Notes: a model not told the origin generated them from the letters alone. A stretch of DNA of 64,000 nt from an uncultured Clostridia bacterium (GCA_934249265.1 CAKQKQ010000003.1:1-64000); one strand, 5' to 3'; counted from the stretch's first letter, positions 17,194 through 29,405 are shown. Numbers and translations are program-made.

Positions 17194-19278
17194 TTAGTCT
17201 GCGTTTTTAGTCGCTCTTGATCCGATAATTTTTTCAGCAACGCTCTTGGGAACTTCGCTGTAGTGGTCGAATTGCATTGTGAATTGACCTCTGCCTTGAG
17301 TTCTAGAACGTAAGTCTGTTGCATAACCGAACATATCCGAAAGCGGAATCATTGCGTCGATTACCTTAGATCCGTTTCTGTCGTCAGTACCCGTGATGAT
17401 ACCTCTTCTCGACGAAACGTTACCCATAAGGTCGCCGAAGTAATCTTCGGGAGTAACGATTTCTACCTTCATGATAGGCTCTAATATAACGGGGTTTGCC
17501 CTCTTAACGCCGTCCTTAAACGCAAGCGAACCTGCAATCTTGAACGCCATTTCGGACGAGTCGACTTCGTGGTAACTACCGTCGTAAACGGTTGCTTTAA
17601 AGTCAACGACTTCATATCCCGCAAGGATACCGTTTTTAGACGCTTCTTCGATACCTTTTCTAACCGGTTCGATATATTCCTTAGGAATAGATCCACCGAC
17701 GGTTTCGTCTTCGAATACAAATCCGCTACCCGGCTCTAACGGCTCGAATCTAACTTTACAGTGACCGTATTGACCTTTACCACCCGATTGTCTCTTGAAC
17801 AAACCTTCCGCATCGACTGCGTTTTTGAAAGTTTCTCTGTAAGCAACTTGAGGAGCACCTACCGTCGCTTCTACCTTAAACTCTCTCAAAAGTCTGTCTA
17901 CGATAATTTCAAGGTGCAACTCACCCATACCTGCGATGATAGTTTGTCCCGTTTCTTTATCTGTATAAGTCTTGAAAGTGGGGTCTTCTTCGGCAAGTTT
18001 GATAAGCGCAAGAGTCATCTTTTCTTGACCTGCCTTAGTCTTCGGCTCGATAGCAACTCTGATAACCGGTTCGGGGAATTCCATGTTCTCCAAAATGATG
18101 GGGTGATTTTCGTCGCACAACGTGTCGCCCGTAGTAGTTTCTTTAAGACCTACGATAGCGCAAATATCGCCGGCGTAAATCTCGTCGATTTCCTCTCTGT
18201 GGTTTGCGTGCATCATAAGAAGTCTGCCGACTCTTTCTTTCTTGCCCTTAGTGCTGTTGTACACGTAAGAACCCGATTGCAAAGTACCGGAATAAACTCT
18301 GAAGAATGCAAGTTTACCTACGAACGGGTCGGTTGCGATCTTGAATGCAAGACCTGCAAACGCTTCGTCGTCGGCTGTTCTTCTTTCTTCTTCTTCACCC
18401 TTTTCGTTGATACCCTTTACGTGGTCAACGTCAAGCGGGCTGGGAAGATAATCGATGATACCGTCGAGAAGGTGTTGAACTCCCTTGTTTCTATAGGACG
18501 AACCGCAGAAAACGGGCGTTGCCGCCATAGCGATGGTTGCCTTTCTCAAAGCGGTCTTGATTTCTTCGACGGTGAGTTCTTCACCGGCAAAATATTTCTC
18601 CATAAGCGCGTCGTCTTGCTCTGCGCAAACTTCGATTATTTGATTTCTATATTCTTCTACTTGATCTGCATATTCAGCGGGAATTGCCGTGGAATCTTCG
18701 GTTTTCCCGAGGTCGTCGAGATAAATATAAGCCTTTTTCTCAATGATATCGATGACGCCTTTAAACGAATCTTCTTTACCGATAGGCATAACTACCGGAA
18801 CGGGATTTGCGTGCAATCTGTCTTTCATCATTTGGATTGCGCCGTAGTAGTTTGCACCGTTTATATCCATTTTATTGATATATGCGATTCTGGGAACTTT
18901 ATATTTGTCTGCCTGTCTCCAAACTGTTTCGGATTGAGGCTCAACGCCGCCCTTTGCACAGAAAGTAGCAACCGCGCCGTCAAGTACACGAAGCGATCTT
19001 TCAACTTCAACGGTAAAGTCAACGTGTCCCGGAGTATCGATAAGGTTTATCCTGTTGCCCTTCCAGAAACAAGTCGTTGCCGCACTTGTAATAGTAATAC
19101 CTCTTTCTTGCTCTTGAACCATCCAGTCCATAGTAGCAGCACCGTCGTGAACCTCACCGATTTTGTGAGTCTTTCCGGTGTAGAAGAGAATACGTTCGGA
19201 AGTGGTGGTTTTACCAGCGTCGATGTGCGCCATGATACCGATGTTTCTCGTATTTTTAAGTTCGCATTTTCTTGCCAT
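17194..19278 (-). CDS. fusA: Elongation factor G
   Basis: EF-G is the GTPase that moves tRNAs and mRNA after peptide bond formation and helps split ribosomes. The 694-residue length and domain order are standard: G domain with [13 protein letters not shown] (about 17-29), DTPGHVDFT and NKMD, then domain II, domain III ([13 protein letters not shown]), domain IV ([13 protein letters not shown], used to mimic tRNA) and domain V. It follows rpsG by 21 bases with an AAGGAG-type site and precedes tuf. Nothing unusual is seen. Confidence 0.98.
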   Translation of the reverse strand: MARKCELKNTRNIGIMAHIDAGKTTTSERILFYTGKTHKIGEVHDGAATMDWMVQEQERGITITSAATTCFWKGNRINLIDTPGHVDFTVEVERSLRVLDGAVATFCAKGGVEPQSETVWRQADKYKVPRIAYINKMDINGANYYGAIQMMKDRLHANPVPVVMPIGKEDSFKGVIDIIEKKAYIYLDDLGKTEDSTAIPAEYADQVEEYRNQIIEVCAEQDDALMEKYFAGEELTVEEIKTALRKATIAMAATPVFCGSSYRNKGVQHLLDGIIDYLPSPLDVDHVKGINEKGEEEERRTADDEAFAGLAFKIATDPFVGKLAFFRVYSGTLQSGSYVYNSTKGKKERVGRLLMMHANHREEIDEIYAGDICAIVGLKETTTGDTLCDENHPIILENMEFPEPVIRVAIEPKTKAGQEKMTLALIKLAEEDPTFKTYTDKETGQTIIAGMGELHLEIIVDRLLREFKVEATVGAPQVAYRETFKNAVDAEGLFKRQSGGKGQYGHCKVRFEPLEPGSGFVFEDETVGGSIPKEYIEPVRKGIEEASKNGILAGYEVVDFKATVYDGSYHEVDSSEMAFKIAGSLAFKDGVKRANPVILEPIMKVEIVTPEDYFGDLMGNVSSRRGIITGTDDRNGSKVIDAMIPLSDMFGYATDLRSRTQGRGQFTMQFDHYSEVPKSVAEKIIGSRATKNAD

Positions 19279-19299
19279 TTGCTTGTATTTCTCCTTAAA

Positions 19300-19770
19300 T
19301 TACCAACGGTAATGCGCGAAAGCCTTGTTGGCTTCTGCCATTCTGTGAGTATCTTCTTTCTTCTTCACAGCACCGCCCGTTCCGTTGTAAGCGTCCATAA
19401 GTTCGGCAGCGAGTTTATCGCACATAAGTCTGTCGCTTCTCTTTCTTGCGTTTGCAACAATCCAACGGATTGCAAGTGTCTGTCTTCTTTCGGGTCTGAT
19501 TTCGATGGGAACTTGGTAGTTAGAACCGCCTACTCTTCTTGCTTTTACTTCAAGCAAGGGCATTACGTTTTCCATTGCCTTATTGAATATTTCCATTGCG
19601 TCGTGACCCAACTTTTCTTGCATTGTGTTGAAAGCATCATAAACTATGCTTTGCGCAATGCCTTTCTTTCCGTCCAACATAACTTGGTTGACAAGTTTTG
19701 TAACAACCTTGCTGTTATAGATAGGATCGGGTAATACGTCCCTTTTAGGAACGCCGCCTCTTCTTGGCAT
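19300..19770 (-). CDS. rpsG: 30S ribosomal protein S7
   Basis: S7 starts assembly of the 30S head by binding the 3' domain of 16S rRNA. The 156-residue protein begins [16 protein letters not shown] and carries [23 protein letters not shown], the core signature (written here in part: [12 protein letters not shown]). AGGAGG lies just ahead of the ATG. It is separated from rpsL by 174 bases that fold into a compact RNA on the sense strand, in the place where S7 of E. coli is known to control its own operon. Confidence 0.98.
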   Translation of the reverse strand: MPRRGGVPKRDVLPDPIYNSKVVTKLVNQVMLDGKKGIAQSIVYDAFNTMQEKLGHDAMEIFNKAMENVMPLLEVKARRVGGSNYQVPIEIRPERRQTLAIRWIVANARKRSDRLMCDKLAAELMDAYNGTGGAVKKKEDTHRMAEANKAFAHYRW

Positions 19771-19810
19771 AAGTTTTGTCCTCCTTTTTGATTTTGTTTT
19801 TTTCTGAAAG

Positions 19811-19884
19811 GTAAGTACCCTTCAAGTACAGCTATCGCCCGAAGGCGAACCTTCTACCGCTTTCGCGATATACTGCCTACTTAC
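19811..19884 (-). ncRNA. Structured RNA element in the rpsL-rpsG spacer, candidate S7 leader
   Basis: In the transcript, GUAAGUA (complement of 19878-19884) can pair with UACUUAC (19811-19817) to close a 74-base element. Inside are a C(UUCG)G hairpin (19836-19847) and a GAAA-capped hairpin (19858-19867), both unusually stable tetraloops. In E. coli S7 binds the rpsL-rpsG spacer and represses translation. This element is in the same place, which suggests S7 autoregulation. The fold is inferred from pairing only. Confidence 0.55.
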
Positions 19885-19944
19885 AATCGGGTATTTTAAG
19901 AATTATTCCGATCGGTAGGTTTAATTTTCTAATTTATTCGTGAA

Positions 19945-20316
19945 TTATTTAGGTCTCTTTGCGCCGTATTTGGATCTTGCTTGCTTACGTTTTGCAACGC
20001 CTGCAGTATCCAATGCGCCACGAATAATGTGGTATCTTACGCCGGGCAAATCTCTAACTCTTCCGCCACGAATAAGAACAGAACTGTGCTCTTGTAAATT
20101 GTGACCTTCGCCGGGGATATAAACGATACCTTCTTGCTTGTTTGTCAATCTTACTCTTGCAATCTTTCTCATTGCGGAGTTAGGCTTTTTCGGTGTAGTT
20201 GTAGTAACCGTAAGACATACTCCACGTCTTTGAGGACATTGAGTCAAAATCGGCGTTTTGCACTTTGCAACGCCCGTCTTTCTACCTTGCTTGATTAACT
20301 GGTTAATCGTTGGCAT
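19945..20316 (-). CDS. rpsL: 30S ribosomal protein S12, with Arg at position 88
   Basis: S12 sits at the decoding centre and controls accuracy. The 123-residue protein has [13 protein letters not shown] (Lys kept at 43 and 44) and the conserved [10 protein letters not shown]. The loop [14 protein letters not shown] has Arg at residue 88 (codon AGA on the minus strand), where most bacteria have Lys. Changing this Lys to Arg is a well-known cause of streptomycin resistance in E. coli and Mycobacterium. Start ATG 20316 is preceded by AAGGAGG. It is the first gene of the operon rpsL-rpsG-fusA-tuf, with its own promoter. Confidence 0.98.
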   Translation of the reverse strand: MPTINQLIKQGRKTGVAKCKTPILTQCPQRRGVCLTVTTTTPKKPNSAMRKIARVRLTNKQEGIVYIPGEGHNLQEHSSVLIRGGRVRDLPGVRYHIIRGALDTAGVAKRKQARSKYGAKRPK

Positions 20317-20467
20317 TTCTTAAACCTCCTTTTCAAATTTTCGGAATATTCTTAAAAACAGAACTTCTGCTTAAAGAAACTTATTTAAACGCCCGCAAAC
20401 GCTTTTTTACTTTATAAAAAGTTTTATAAAAAACCCAAAAAGCCCTCTACGAGTCATATACTATTAA

Positions 20468-20496
20468 ATTTTAACATCTTTTTTGTATTTCGTCAA
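20468..20496 (-). promoter_or_regulatory. Sigma-A promoter of rpsL-rpsG-fusA-tuf
   Basis: Minus strand TTGACG (20491-20496), 17-base spacer, TAAAAT (20468-20473). The predicted start near 20461 gives a leader of about 145 bases before rpsL. Confidence 0.8.
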
Positions 20497-20814
20497 TCGT
20501 TTTTATGCTTTTATGAGTCAAATCAAGCAAAATATTAATGATTTTATTAAATTTTTGTCGATTTCTTTTTTATTTAAACGTATTTTGCGCCGTTTTTTAC
20601 ATTAAATAATGTTGTAATAATATTTGCTTGAACACTCGCTTGCGTTTAATGCCGATTTTTATTTGTATATCACGTGTATTTCGCTTATATTTTGCTTATA
20701 CCGGTTTTATATCGGTCGGTTGTTTTTGTTCGCATTTGCGAAGCATATTTGATTATATTTACAAACGGTATTAGGCTGATATTATCCAATTGCATATGGC
20801 AATTATTTATATCG

Positions 20815-21395
20815 ATATTTATAAAACTAAACACAACAGCCGCACACTCACTCAACCACACACAATTATATCCACAACAAGCAAACTCTCAACAACCACA
20901 CAAACAAACATATACACAAATCATTTAACACTACACCAGACACTCCGCATAAATAATCACCATTACACAGTAAGCATTATAAACAACCGCCCCGAATAAA
21001 CTACTCTACCAGCCACACAAATCCGCAACACACACAACAAACCCCACTCGCTACTCTACCATTACATACCACCACACATAATCCACTCCACTACTCAACT
21101 ACACAAATTCGCCACACAAAAAAACAAATCTCACCCCACTAATCAACCATACACTCAACAACCCTACAACCACCAACATGCACAACAGTCACGCACCCCC
21201 TACACAAAGACCATCACATACAACAAGTCAACCTTACACACAACCACCAACACACTATTTTTTCCACCGCACAACAACCGCACAACCGCCATACAACTCC
21301 CATACATAAACAACAACCAGCCACAAACTACTCTATCTCCCAAATAAACACCGCCAACAGATCCGATAAACCACTCAAAAATCTACTGCTAATTT
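20815..21395. repeat. Low-complexity CA-rich, G-depleted tract
   Basis: On the plus strand the sequence is nearly all A, C and T. By hand I count about 24 G in the 540 bases 20821-21360, with C several times more common. Words such as ACAACAACC and CACACA recur without a fixed period. The minus strand, which follows the sense of rpoC and rpsL, is G/T-rich and almost free of C. No frame is open for long. Confidence 0.85.
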
Positions 21396-21404
21396 ACCCT
21401 TAAA

Positions 21405-21439
21405 AAACGAAAAACGGCTTGCTTTGGGCAAACCGTTTT
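21405..21439 (-). terminator. Terminator after rpoC
   Basis: AAAACGGCTTGC (21411-21422) pairs with GCAAACCGTTTT (21428-21439), with a wobble. On the minus strand it is followed by TTTCGTTTTTTAA. It lies 16 bases past the rpoC stop. Confidence 0.85.
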
Positions 21440-21454
21440 GTGTGAAATGGATAA

Positions 21455-24400
21455 TTATTGTTGTTGATCGGTCGGCGTAACCGTTTGCGGAGAAAGACCT
21501 TTATAGTTCTTTATACCCGTACCTGCGGGGATAAGTTTACCTATAATTACGTTCTCTTTAAGACCGATAAGCGGGTCAACCTTGTTGTTGATCGCAGCGT
21601 CGGTAAGTACCCTTGCGGTCTCTTGGAACGAAGCCGCAGAAAGGAAACTTTCGGTTGCGAGCGCAGCCTTGGTGATACCCAAAAGCGACGGAATAACCGT
21701 TGCGGGCTTGCCGCCGTTTTGAATCGTCTTGAGGTTGATATCGTCAAGAGTGAGGATATCTACGTATTCGCCGGGGAGCAAATCGGTATCTCCGTTTTGA
21801 AGAACACGCACCTTGCGGAGCATTTGTCTAACGATGATTTCGATGTGCTTGTCGTTGATATCAACGCCTTGCGAACCGTAAACCTTTTGTACTTCTTGAA
21901 TGATATAATCTTGAACGCCTCTTACGCCTTGCGTCTTCAAAATGTCTTGCGGATAAGCCGAACCGCCCGTGAGAATAAAGCCGGGTTCTACGTTGTCGCC
22001 GTCTTTAACTTTAAGTTCGAGACTGAACGGAATCATATAGTCCTTAATGCTTTCGCCGTTGTCTACTTTTACGTGTCTTACGCCGTTTTCTTCAACGACG
22101 GAAACTTTACCGCTGACTTCGCAGACGATCGCTTGTCCCTTGGGTTTTCTCGCTTCGAAAAGTTCTTCAACTCTCGGAAGACCTTGAGTAATATCTCCCG
22201 TAGACGCGATACCGCCCGTGTGGAACGTTCTCATTGTAAGTTGAGTACCGGGTTCGCCGATGGACTGAGCGGCGATGATACCTACCGCTTCACCCTTTTG
22301 AATGGGCAACATGTTACTCATGTTCATACCGTAGCACTTGCAGCATACGCCGTGCTTGGATTTACAAGAGAACACGCTTCTGATTCTTACTTTTTCAATG
22401 CCCGCAGCCTCGATAGCCTTTGCTTGCGCTTCGGTAAGCATATCGTCTTTATGAGCGATAACTTCGCCCGTTGCGGGATTTACTATATCGTCGAGAATAT
22501 ATCTTCCGATAATTCTGTCTTTAAGTTTTTCGATAGCCTCGCCCTTAGGTCCTTTTATAGACTCGACCCATCTGCCGATCGTGTCGCCGCAGTCGTCTTC
22601 TCTTACGATAACTTCGTGAGAAACGTCTACAAGTCTTCTCGTCAAATAACCGGAGTCGGCTGTTTTAAGTGCGGTATCCGCCATACCTTTACGACCGCCG
22701 TGAGACGATACGAAGTATTCGAGAACAGACAAACCTTCACGGAAGCACGAACGAACGGGCTCTTCGATTGTTTCACCTTGCGGGTTGGTCATAAGACCAC
22801 GCATACCTGCAAGTTGCTTGATTTGGTCGATACTACCACGAGCACCCGAGTTTGCCATCATCCAGATGGGGTTGAACTTATCGAGCGTCTTTTTAAGAAG
22901 GTTTGTTACTCTGTCGGTGGTGTCCTTCCAAATATTTACGGTGTTTTGATATCTTTCTTTATCGGTAATGATACCGTCTTCGTAAAGTGCCCTTATGGCG
23001 TTTACTCTCTCTTGAGCGTTGTCGATTTCCTCTTTCTTCTTTTCGGGCACGTGCATATCGAAGACCGACGTAGTAATTGCGCCGATTGTAGAATACTTAT
23101 AACCCAAAGATTTTACCTTGTCGAGGGCGTCCGCAGCGCAAGCCGAACCGTTGTATTTAAAGCATGCGTCTACGAGTTTTTTAAGTTCGGACTTGCCAAC
23201 GAGAGTGTCTACCTTGTACTGCAATTCTTTGACGTTCATCAAAGGATTATTAAGTTCGTCTTGGGTATCGACCGTATCGGAAGTGAACGGATATTTTACG
23301 TCTTGAGGAACGTTGCTGTTGAAGATAATTCTACCGACGGTGGTTTTAATTCTACCCGTCTTTTCTTCGCCGTTTACAACCGCCGTTCTACGTACGTAAA
23401 TTTCGTCTTGAATAGCGACTTGTTTGGTTTGATATGCAACCATAGCCTCGTCTTCACTCATGTAAATAGGAGCGGAATAAATCTCGGTTGCAACGTTGAA
23501 TTCTTCGCCAGATTCCTCGTTTTTATGATAAAGTTGAGCCTTAACGACCCTTCCTCTGTCATCGTAAACGGTGTCGAGAGTTTTATATACTATTCCGTCT
23601 TCGGTGTTGGTGAATTTTTCGCCGTCGTACTCGAACTCGAGAAGTCTCGAACCCGTCATACCGTAGAAGAAATCAACTCTGTGTTTCTTGATAGTGAGGT
23701 AATAACAGCCGAGGACCATATCTTGTGTCGGGGACATAACGGGCTTACCGTCGGAAAGTTTTAAAATGTTGTTTGAAGCAAGCATCAAGAATCTCGCTTC
23801 CGCTTGAGCCTCTATGGAAAGGGGTACGTGCACTGCCATTTGGTCACCGTCGAAGTCGGCGTTGAACGCGCCGCAGACAAGCGGCGGAAGTTGAATCGCT
23901 CTACCTTCGATAAGTACCGGCTCGAATGCTTGAATAGAAAGTCTGTGAAGCGTAGGAGCACGGTTAAGTAAAACGGGGTGATCCTTGATTACGTCTTCGA
24001 GAATAGGCCAAACGTTGGGCTTCATTCTTTCGACCATACGCTTTGCGCTTTTAATATTGTGGCAAGTGCCGTCTTCAACGAGTCTCTTCATAACGAACGG
24101 CTTGAAAAGTTCGATAGCCATTTCTCTGGGAAGACCGCATTGATAAAGTTTAAGTTCAGGACCAACGACGATAACCGAACGACCCGAATAGTCGACACGT
24201 TTTCCGAGCAAGTTTTGACGGAAACGACCTTGTTTACCGCGGAGCATACCGGACAAAGATTTAAGTTCTCTGTTACCTGCGCCGAGTACCGCTTTACCCC
24301 TTCTGCCGTTATCGATAAGCGCGTCAACCGCTTCTTGAAGCATTCTCTTTTCGTTTCTTATAATAAGGTCGGGTGCGCCGAGTTCGATAAGTCTTCTTAA

Positions 24401-25207
24401 ACGGTTGTTTCTGTTGATTACTCTTCTATACAAATCGTTTAAATCCGAAGTTGCGAATCTGCCGCCTTGAAGTTGTACCATGGGGCGGAGTTCGGGCGGA
24501 ATTACGGGTACTACGTCGAGTATCATCCACTCGGGTCTTGCACCGCTCTTTCTAAACGCCTCTACTATTTCGGCGCGCTTTGCGGCTTTAGACCTTCTGG
24601 GACTCGAGTTGGACTCGTTGAGAATTTTCTTGAGGTCTGCGCTTTCTTTGTCGAGGTCGATAGCCATCAAAAGTTCTTTAATGGCTTCCGCACCCATGCC
24701 GACTTTAAACGAGTCTACACCGAAAGTATCGCATGCCTCTTGATATTCTCTTTCGTTTATTACTTGTTTGTACTCCAAACCCGTTTTGCCGGGGTCGAGT
24801 ACGATATAGTTTGCAAAATACAATACTTGTTCGAGTTGCTTCGAGCCGATATCGAGCATAATGCCGATTCTCGACGGAGCACCTCTGAAATACCAAAGGT
24901 GAGAAACGGGAGCAGCAAGTTCGATATGTCCCATTCTCTCTCTTCTTACTTTTGAAAGAGTAACTTCAACGCCGCACTTGTCGCAGACGATGCCTTTATA
25001 TCTTACTCTTTTATATTTTCCGCAGTGACATTCCCAGTCCTTGGTAGGTCCGAAAATTCTTTCGCAGAACAAACCGTCTCTCTCGGGTTTTTGAGTTCTG
25101 TAGTTGATTGTTTCGGGTTTAGTAACCTCACCCGACGACCAACTTCTGATTTTCTCGGGAGAAGCAACGCCTATTTGTATAGCATCGAAATTGTTAAGTT
25201 CAAACAT
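21455..25207 (-). CDS. rpoC: RNA polymerase beta-prime subunit
   Basis: RpoC forms half of the RNA polymerase active site. The 1250-residue protein begins with [17 protein letters not shown] and the zinc-binding region [19 protein letters not shown] (about 60-78). It has the catalytic magnesium motif [12 protein letters not shown] near 449, the bridge helix/trigger loop region ([21 protein letters not shown]) and a second set of zinc cysteines ([13 protein letters not shown]). The length matches Firmicutes RpoC. It starts 23 bases after rpoB behind AGGGAGG and ends at a strong terminator. Confidence 0.98.
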   Translation of the reverse strand: MFELNNFDAIQIGVASPEKIRSWSSGEVTKPETINYRTQKPERDGLFCERIFGPTKDWECHCGKYKRVRYKGIVCDKCGVEVTLSKVRRERMGHIELAAPVSHLWYFRGAPSRIGIMLDIGSKQLEQVLYFANYIVLDPGKTGLEYKQVINEREYQEACDTFGVDSFKVGMGAEAIKELLMAIDLDKESADLKKILNESNSSPRRSKAAKRAEIVEAFRKSGARPEWMILDVVPVIPPELRPMVQLQGGRFATSDLNDLYRRVINRNNRLRRLIELGAPDLIIRNEKRMLQEAVDALIDNGRRGKAVLGAGNRELKSLSGMLRGKQGRFRQNLLGKRVDYSGRSVIVVGPELKLYQCGLPREMAIELFKPFVMKRLVEDGTCHNIKSAKRMVERMKPNVWPILEDVIKDHPVLLNRAPTLHRLSIQAFEPVLIEGRAIQLPPLVCGAFNADFDGDQMAVHVPLSIEAQAEARFLMLASNNILKLSDGKPVMSPTQDMVLGCYYLTIKKHRVDFFYGMTGSRLLEFEYDGEKFTNTEDGIVYKTLDTVYDDRGRVVKAQLYHKNEESGEEFNVATEIYSAPIYMSEDEAMVAYQTKQVAIQDEIYVRRTAVVNGEEKTGRIKTTVGRIIFNSNVPQDVKYPFTSDTVDTQDELNNPLMNVKELQYKVDTLVGKSELKKLVDACFKYNGSACAADALDKVKSLGYKYSTIGAITTSVFDMHVPEKKKEEIDNAQERVNAIRALYEDGIITDKERYQNTVNIWKDTTDRVTNLLKKTLDKFNPIWMMANSGARGSIDQIKQLAGMRGLMTNPQGETIEEPVRSCFREGLSVLEYFVSSHGGRKGMADTALKTADSGYLTRRLVDVSHEVIVREDDCGDTIGRWVESIKGPKGEAIEKLKDRIIGRYILDDIVNPATGEVIAHKDDMLTEAQAKAIEAAGIEKVRIRSVFSCKSKHGVCCKCYGMNMSNMLPIQKGEAVGIIAAQSIGEPGTQLTMRTFHTGGIASTGDITQGLPRVEELFEARKPKGQAIVCEVSGKVSVVEENGVRHVKVDNGESIKDYMIPFSLELKVKDGDNVEPGFILTGGSAYPQDILKTQGVRGVQDYIIQEVQKVYGSQGVDINDKHIEIIVRQMLRKVRVLQNGDTDLLPGEYVDILTLDDINLKTIQNGGKPATVIPSLLGITKAALATESFLSAASFQETARVLTDAAINNKVDPLIGLKENVIIGKLIPAGTGIKNYKGLSPQTVTPTDQQQ

Positions 25208-25230
25208 AATTCAATAAACCTCCCTGAAAA

Positions 25231-28200
25231 TTATTCGTCATCTTTGGTTTCGTTGCCGAAATCGTCAATATCGTCGAGATCGTCGAAATCATCAAACATA
25301 TCGTCGGACTTAAAGTCGAAATTGTCGTCGTTATCGAAATCGTCGTCATCGACAAAGTTGAACGTATCGTCGTCATCGTCGGACTCGTCCTCTTTGACGT
25401 CGTCGTCACTCTTGAAGAGTTCGACTTCTTCGATATTTTCTCTTTCTTTAACGGGCGAACGCATATCGATTTCGTCGTTAAAGAGTTCTTTAAGCGGAAG
25501 TTCGTCGCCGCCCTCGGTAAGCACTTTCATATCGAGCGCAAGTGCTTGCAATTCTTTCAAAAGAACTTTAAACGATTCGGGAATACCCGGTTCGCTTATA
25601 TCGTTGCCCTTTACGATAGACTCGTACGTCCTCGTTCTACCGACGACGTCGTCCGACTTAACCGTAAGAATTTCTTGCAAGATGTGAGCCGCGCCGTACG
25701 CTTCGAGTGCCCAAACTTCCATTTCACCGAATCTTTGACCGCCGAATTGCGCCTTGCCGCCGAGCGGTTGTTGCGTAACGAGCGAGTACGGACCTGTAGA
25801 ACGCGCGTGAATCTTATCGTCTACAAGGTGGTGAAGTTTTATCATGTACATGTAACCTACGGTGACTCTGTTTTCAAACGGTTCGCCCGTTCTGCCGTCG
25901 TAAAGTTGAATCTTTCCGTCAACTTCGCCGTAAGGATTTACGAGATTATTTTCATACAACAACTCTTTAATGTCGGCTTCTTTCGCGCCGTCGAATACAG
26001 GCGTAGCGATCTTCCAACCGAGTTGTTTACATACGTAACCGAGGTGTACCTCGAGTACCTGTCCGATGTTCATACGAGAGGGAACGCCGAGCGGGTTTAA
26101 CACGATTTGCAAAGGCGTACCGTCTGCAAGGAAAGGCATGTCTCTTTCGGGAAGAACTCTCGAAACGACACCCTTGTTTCCGTAACGTCCCGCCATCTTA
26201 TCGCCGACGGAGATCTTTCTCTTTTGAGCGATATATACTCTGACGAGTTTCTTTACGCCGGGCGCAAGTTCGTCTTTATTTTCTTTAGTGAATATCTTTA
26301 CGTCAACGATGATACCCGCTTCGCCGTGCGGAACACGCAAAGAAGTATCTCTAACTTCTCTCGACTTTTCACCGAAAATAGCCCTTAAAAGTCTCTCTTC
26401 GGGGGTGAGTTCTGTTTCGCCCTTGGGGCTAACCTTACCGACGAGGATATCTCCGCTTCTTACTTCCGCGCCGATACGGATAATACCGTTTTCGTCAAGG
26501 TCTTTCAAAGCGTCGTCGCCGACGTTGGGAATATCTCTCGTGATTTCTTCGTCGCCGAGTTTAGTATCTCTCGCTTCGGTTTCGTATTCTTCTATATGGA
26601 TAGAAGAGAATACGTCGTTTTGAACGAGTTTTTCGGAAAGAAGTATTGCGTCCTCGTAGTTGTAACCTTCCCACGTCATGAAGCCGATGAGAATGTTTCT
26701 ACCGAGCGAAAGTTCGCCGTCGCAAGTTGCAGGACCGTCCGCAATGACTTCGCCCTTCTTGATTTTATCACCGGTCGATACGATCGGTTTTTGGTTGAGA
26801 CAAGTTCCTTGGTTGGAACGTTGGAATTTCTTTAAAATGTAAGTGCGTTCTACGCCGCCTTCTTCCTCGACGACCACTCTGTCGCCGCTGACGAATTTAA
26901 CGGTGCAGTCTTCTTTTGCAACGCACATAACGCCCGAGTCTTGCGCGATCTTCGCCTCAATACCCGTTGCGATGATGGGACTTTCGGGTTTAAGAAGAGG
27001 AACTGCTTGACGCTGCATGTTAGAACCCATAAGCGCACGGTTGGTATCGCAGTTTTCAAGGAACGGGATAAGTGCGGTTGCAACCGAAACGAGTTGCTTG
27101 GGCGATATATCCATATAATCTATTTCGCTTGCGTCTCTCTTCGTGATTTCGTCTCTTACACGGCAAGATACTTGTTGGTTGACGAATTTGTTGTTTTCGT
27201 CGAGCGGCTCGTTTGCTTGAGCGACGATAAATTCGTCTTCTTCGTCCGCAGTAAGATAATGTATGTCTTCGTCCGCCATGGAAACGACGCCTGTGGGCTT
27301 TTTAACCTTTCTATATGCAGCCTCGATAAATCCGAATTCGTTTACTTTAGCAAAAGTGGAAAGCGAAGTGATAAGACCGATGTTTTGACCTTCGGGCGTT
27401 TCTACGGGGCACATTCTGCCGTAGTGAGTGTAGTGAACGTCTCTTACTTCAAACGTTGCTCTTTCTCTGTTAAGACCGCCGGGACCTAATGCGGAAAGTT
27501 TTCTCTTGTGAGTAAGTTCTGCAATGGGGTTGGTTTGGTCCATGAATTGAGAAAGTTGCGACGAACCGAAGAATTCTCTTATAGCCGAAGAAACGGGGCG
27601 AACGTTTATAAGTCCTTGCGCCGTAACTTCTTCGGGCTTTTGCGTGGACATTCTTTCCTTAATTACTCTTTCGAGTCTCGCAATACCGATTCTGAATTGG
27701 TTTTGCAACAACTCGCCCACCGAACGAACCCTTCTGTTGCCGAGGTGGTCGATGTTATCGACAGTGCCGATATTGTAATTTAAGTCAAGATTGATAGATA
27801 CGGTTGCTACGATATCGTCAACCGTGATATGTTTATGGTTTAATTTTTCGATAAGCGGTTTTACCGTTTTTCTTTGCTCGGCATTGAGTTTTTCGGGCAC
27901 GCCCGCGGCGATTATATCGTAAAACTCTACGCAAGCGGCAACGAATTTTCTTCTTTGCTCTCTTCTCTTTTCGGTATTCTTCTTATCTTCGGGCTTTTCG
28001 TCCGTGCCCGAGTCGCTTTCGCTAACGTAATAAAGCGAATTGATTTGGTCGCAATATACTTCCGCAGCCTGCTCGACTCCCACTTCTTTAGCGGTGTCGG
28101 CAACTTGCTTGGAAAATACGATTACGGGATAATATGCCGTTTCCAAAAGACCGAACGGTCTTGCGGGTACGCCCGTTACCGTAGTGAAGTCAACGGTGTT

Positions 28201-29229
28201 GTTACCGATGATTTTATGTTTTTCGCCAGACTCGGTTTTTGCGTAAAATTCGTTGATGCCGGCGTTTTGAATAGCCTTTGCTTGTTCTCTCGTAAGAACG
28301 TCGCCCGCTTTTGCCAAAACTTCGCCGTCGGCGGAAATAACGTCTTCATAAGCGGTGCAACCCGCGATTCTTACGCCGAGATTAAGTCTTTTATTATATT
28401 TGTATCTGCCGACTTTGGTTACGTCGTATCTTCTTGCGTCGAAGAAAAGGTTTTTAAGGTGTTGCTTTACGGCGTCTTCCGTGGGGATTTCACCCGGTCT
28501 CAACCTTCTATACAACTCGAAAAGACCTTCGCCTTCCGTTTTAGCGGTGTCTTTCTCGATAGTCTCTTTAATCATCGGGTCGTTGTCGAAAAGAGCGTTA
28601 AGTTGCTCGTCGCTGCCGAAGCCCAACGCACGCAAAAGCACCGTCGCGGTGAGTTTACGCGTTTTATCGACTTTTATCCAGAGTACACCTTGTCCGTCTT
28701 GCTCGTACTCGAGCCATGCGCCTCTATTGGGTATAACGGTAGTAGTATATACCTTTTTACCCGTTTTCGCGTCCATCTCGAATCCGTTGTAAACGCCCGG
28801 GCTTCTTACAAGTTGAGAGACTATAACTCTTTCCGCTCCGTTGATTATAAACGAACCGTTTTCGGTCATTTTCGGCAAGTCGCCCATGAATACTTCGGAA
28901 TCGATAATGCTGTCGGTAACCTTGTTTACAAGTCTTACCTTAACTTTTAAGGGAACAGCGTAAGTAGCGTCCCTGTCTCTACATTCTTTTTCGTCGTATT
29001 TAGGCTTGTCGGAGAGACTGTGGTCCAGAAAGTATAATTCGTAATGGTCCGAAAAGTCCGTTATGGGAGAAAAATCTTCAAAGACTTCGCTGATACCCTC
29101 TTCGATAAAGGCGTCATAAGAATCTCTCTGAACTTCGATAAGATAAGGTATCTTATCGTCGCCCTTAATTTTAGAGAAAGTCTTTCTTGTAATTCTGCCA
29201 AACTTTACCTCTGGTAAATTTCTGCTCAT
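25231..29229 (-). CDS. rpoB: RNA polymerase beta subunit with a long acidic C-terminal tail
   Basis: RpoB is the second large catalytic subunit. The 1332-residue protein contains the usual lobes, the rifampicin pocket [20 protein letters not shown] with the sensitive-type residues (Asp in FMDQ, His in LTHKR, Ser in LSALGPGG), and the C-terminal clamp region [20 protein letters not shown]. After the normal end (about LPLKEL) there are about 80 extra residues, the last 58 dominated by Asp with regularly placed Phe, such as [20 protein letters not shown] and [14 protein letters not shown]. This resembles in character the acidic tail of the delta subunit RpoE of Bacilli. It has its own promoter; rplJ and rplL are not next to it. 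Confidence 0.98.
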   Translation of the reverse strand: MSRNLPEVKFGRITRKTFSKIKGDDKIPYLIEVQRDSYDAFIEEGISEVFEDFSPITDFSDHYELYFLDHSLSDKPKYDEKECRDRDATYAVPLKVKVRLVNKVTDSIIDSEVFMGDLPKMTENGSFIINGAERVIVSQLVRSPGVYNGFEMDAKTGKKVYTTTVIPNRGAWLEYEQDGQGVLWIKVDKTRKLTATVLLRALGFGSDEQLNALFDNDPMIKETIEKDTAKTEGEGLFELYRRLRPGEIPTEDAVKQHLKNLFFDARRYDVTKVGRYKYNKRLNLGVRIAGCTAYEDVISADGEVLAKAGDVLTREQAKAIQNAGINEFYAKTESGEKHKIIGNNTVDFTTVTGVPARPFGLLETAYYPVIVFSKQVADTAKEVGVEQAAEVYCDQINSLYYVSESDSGTDEKPEDKKNTEKRREQRRKFVAACVEFYDIIAAGVPEKLNAEQRKTVKPLIEKLNHKHITVDDIVATVSINLDLNYNIGTVDNIDHLGNRRVRSVGELLQNQFRIGIARLERVIKERMSTQKPEEVTAQGLINVRPVSSAIREFFGSSQLSQFMDQTNPIAELTHKRKLSALGPGGLNRERATFEVRDVHYTHYGRMCPVETPEGQNIGLITSLSTFAKVNEFGFIEAAYRKVKKPTGVVSMADEDIHYLTADEEDEFIVAQANEPLDENNKFVNQQVSCRVRDEITKRDASEIDYMDISPKQLVSVATALIPFLENCDTNRALMGSNMQRQAVPLLKPESPIIATGIEAKIAQDSGVMCVAKEDCTVKFVSGDRVVVEEEGGVERTYILKKFQRSNQGTCLNQKPIVSTGDKIKKGEVIADGPATCDGELSLGRNILIGFMTWEGYNYEDAILLSEKLVQNDVFSSIHIEEYETEARDTKLGDEEITRDIPNVGDDALKDLDENGIIRIGAEVRSGDILVGKVSPKGETELTPEERLLRAIFGEKSREVRDTSLRVPHGEAGIIVDVKIFTKENKDELAPGVKKLVRVYIAQKRKISVGDKMAGRYGNKGVVSRVLPERDMPFLADGTPLQIVLNPLGVPSRMNIGQVLEVHLGYVCKQLGWKIATPVFDGAKEADIKELLYENNLVNPYGEVDGKIQLYDGRTGEPFENRVTVGYMYMIKLHHLVDDKIHARSTGPYSLVTQQPLGGKAQFGGQRFGEMEVWALEAYGAAHILQEILTVKSDDVVGRTRTYESIVKGNDISEPGIPESFKVLLKELQALALDMKVLTEGGDELPLKELFNDEIDMRSPVKERENIEEVELFKSDDDVKEDESDDDDDTFNFVDDDDFDNDDNFDFKSDDMFDDFDDLDDIDDFGNETKDDE

Positions 29230-29405
29230 TTAATGCACTCCTTTCTAAAATCGTAAAATGTCTTGATTTATTTCCAAAGTTGTTGTATAATCGTATTCGT
29301 TAATGCAACAATACGGCTTAAACACACGTTTTTACGCCGTTTTTACCCTTTAAAAATGCTTAAAACGGCATAATGGGTCTATTATGGAAATTATAGCATT
29401 GTATT

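Larger units (their letters stand above)
20317..21454. other. 1.1-kb gap between rpoC and rpsL with a strongly G-depleted tract
   Basis: No gene is supported on either strand. From right to left it holds the rpoC terminator (21405-21439), a G-poor tract (about 20815-21395), an A/T-rich stretch (20520-20800), the rpsL promoter (20468-20496) and a leader of roughly 145 bases. In most Firmicutes rpoC and rpsL are much closer. Confidence 0.8.

Noticed and set aside
17761..19734. A 657-codon open frame on the plus strand opposite fusA and rpsG
   Set aside because: It lies wholly antisense to strongly conserved genes, has no ribosome site or recognisable domain, and follows from codon bias of the real genes.
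20674..20999. Short plus-strand frames running into the G-poor tract
   Set aside because: They encode low-complexity Thr/Asn/Gln/Pro strings only because the tract is CA-rich, and they lack ribosome sites.
21458..23764. A 768-codon open frame on the plus strand opposite rpoC
   Set aside because: Antisense shadow of rpoC, with no family features.
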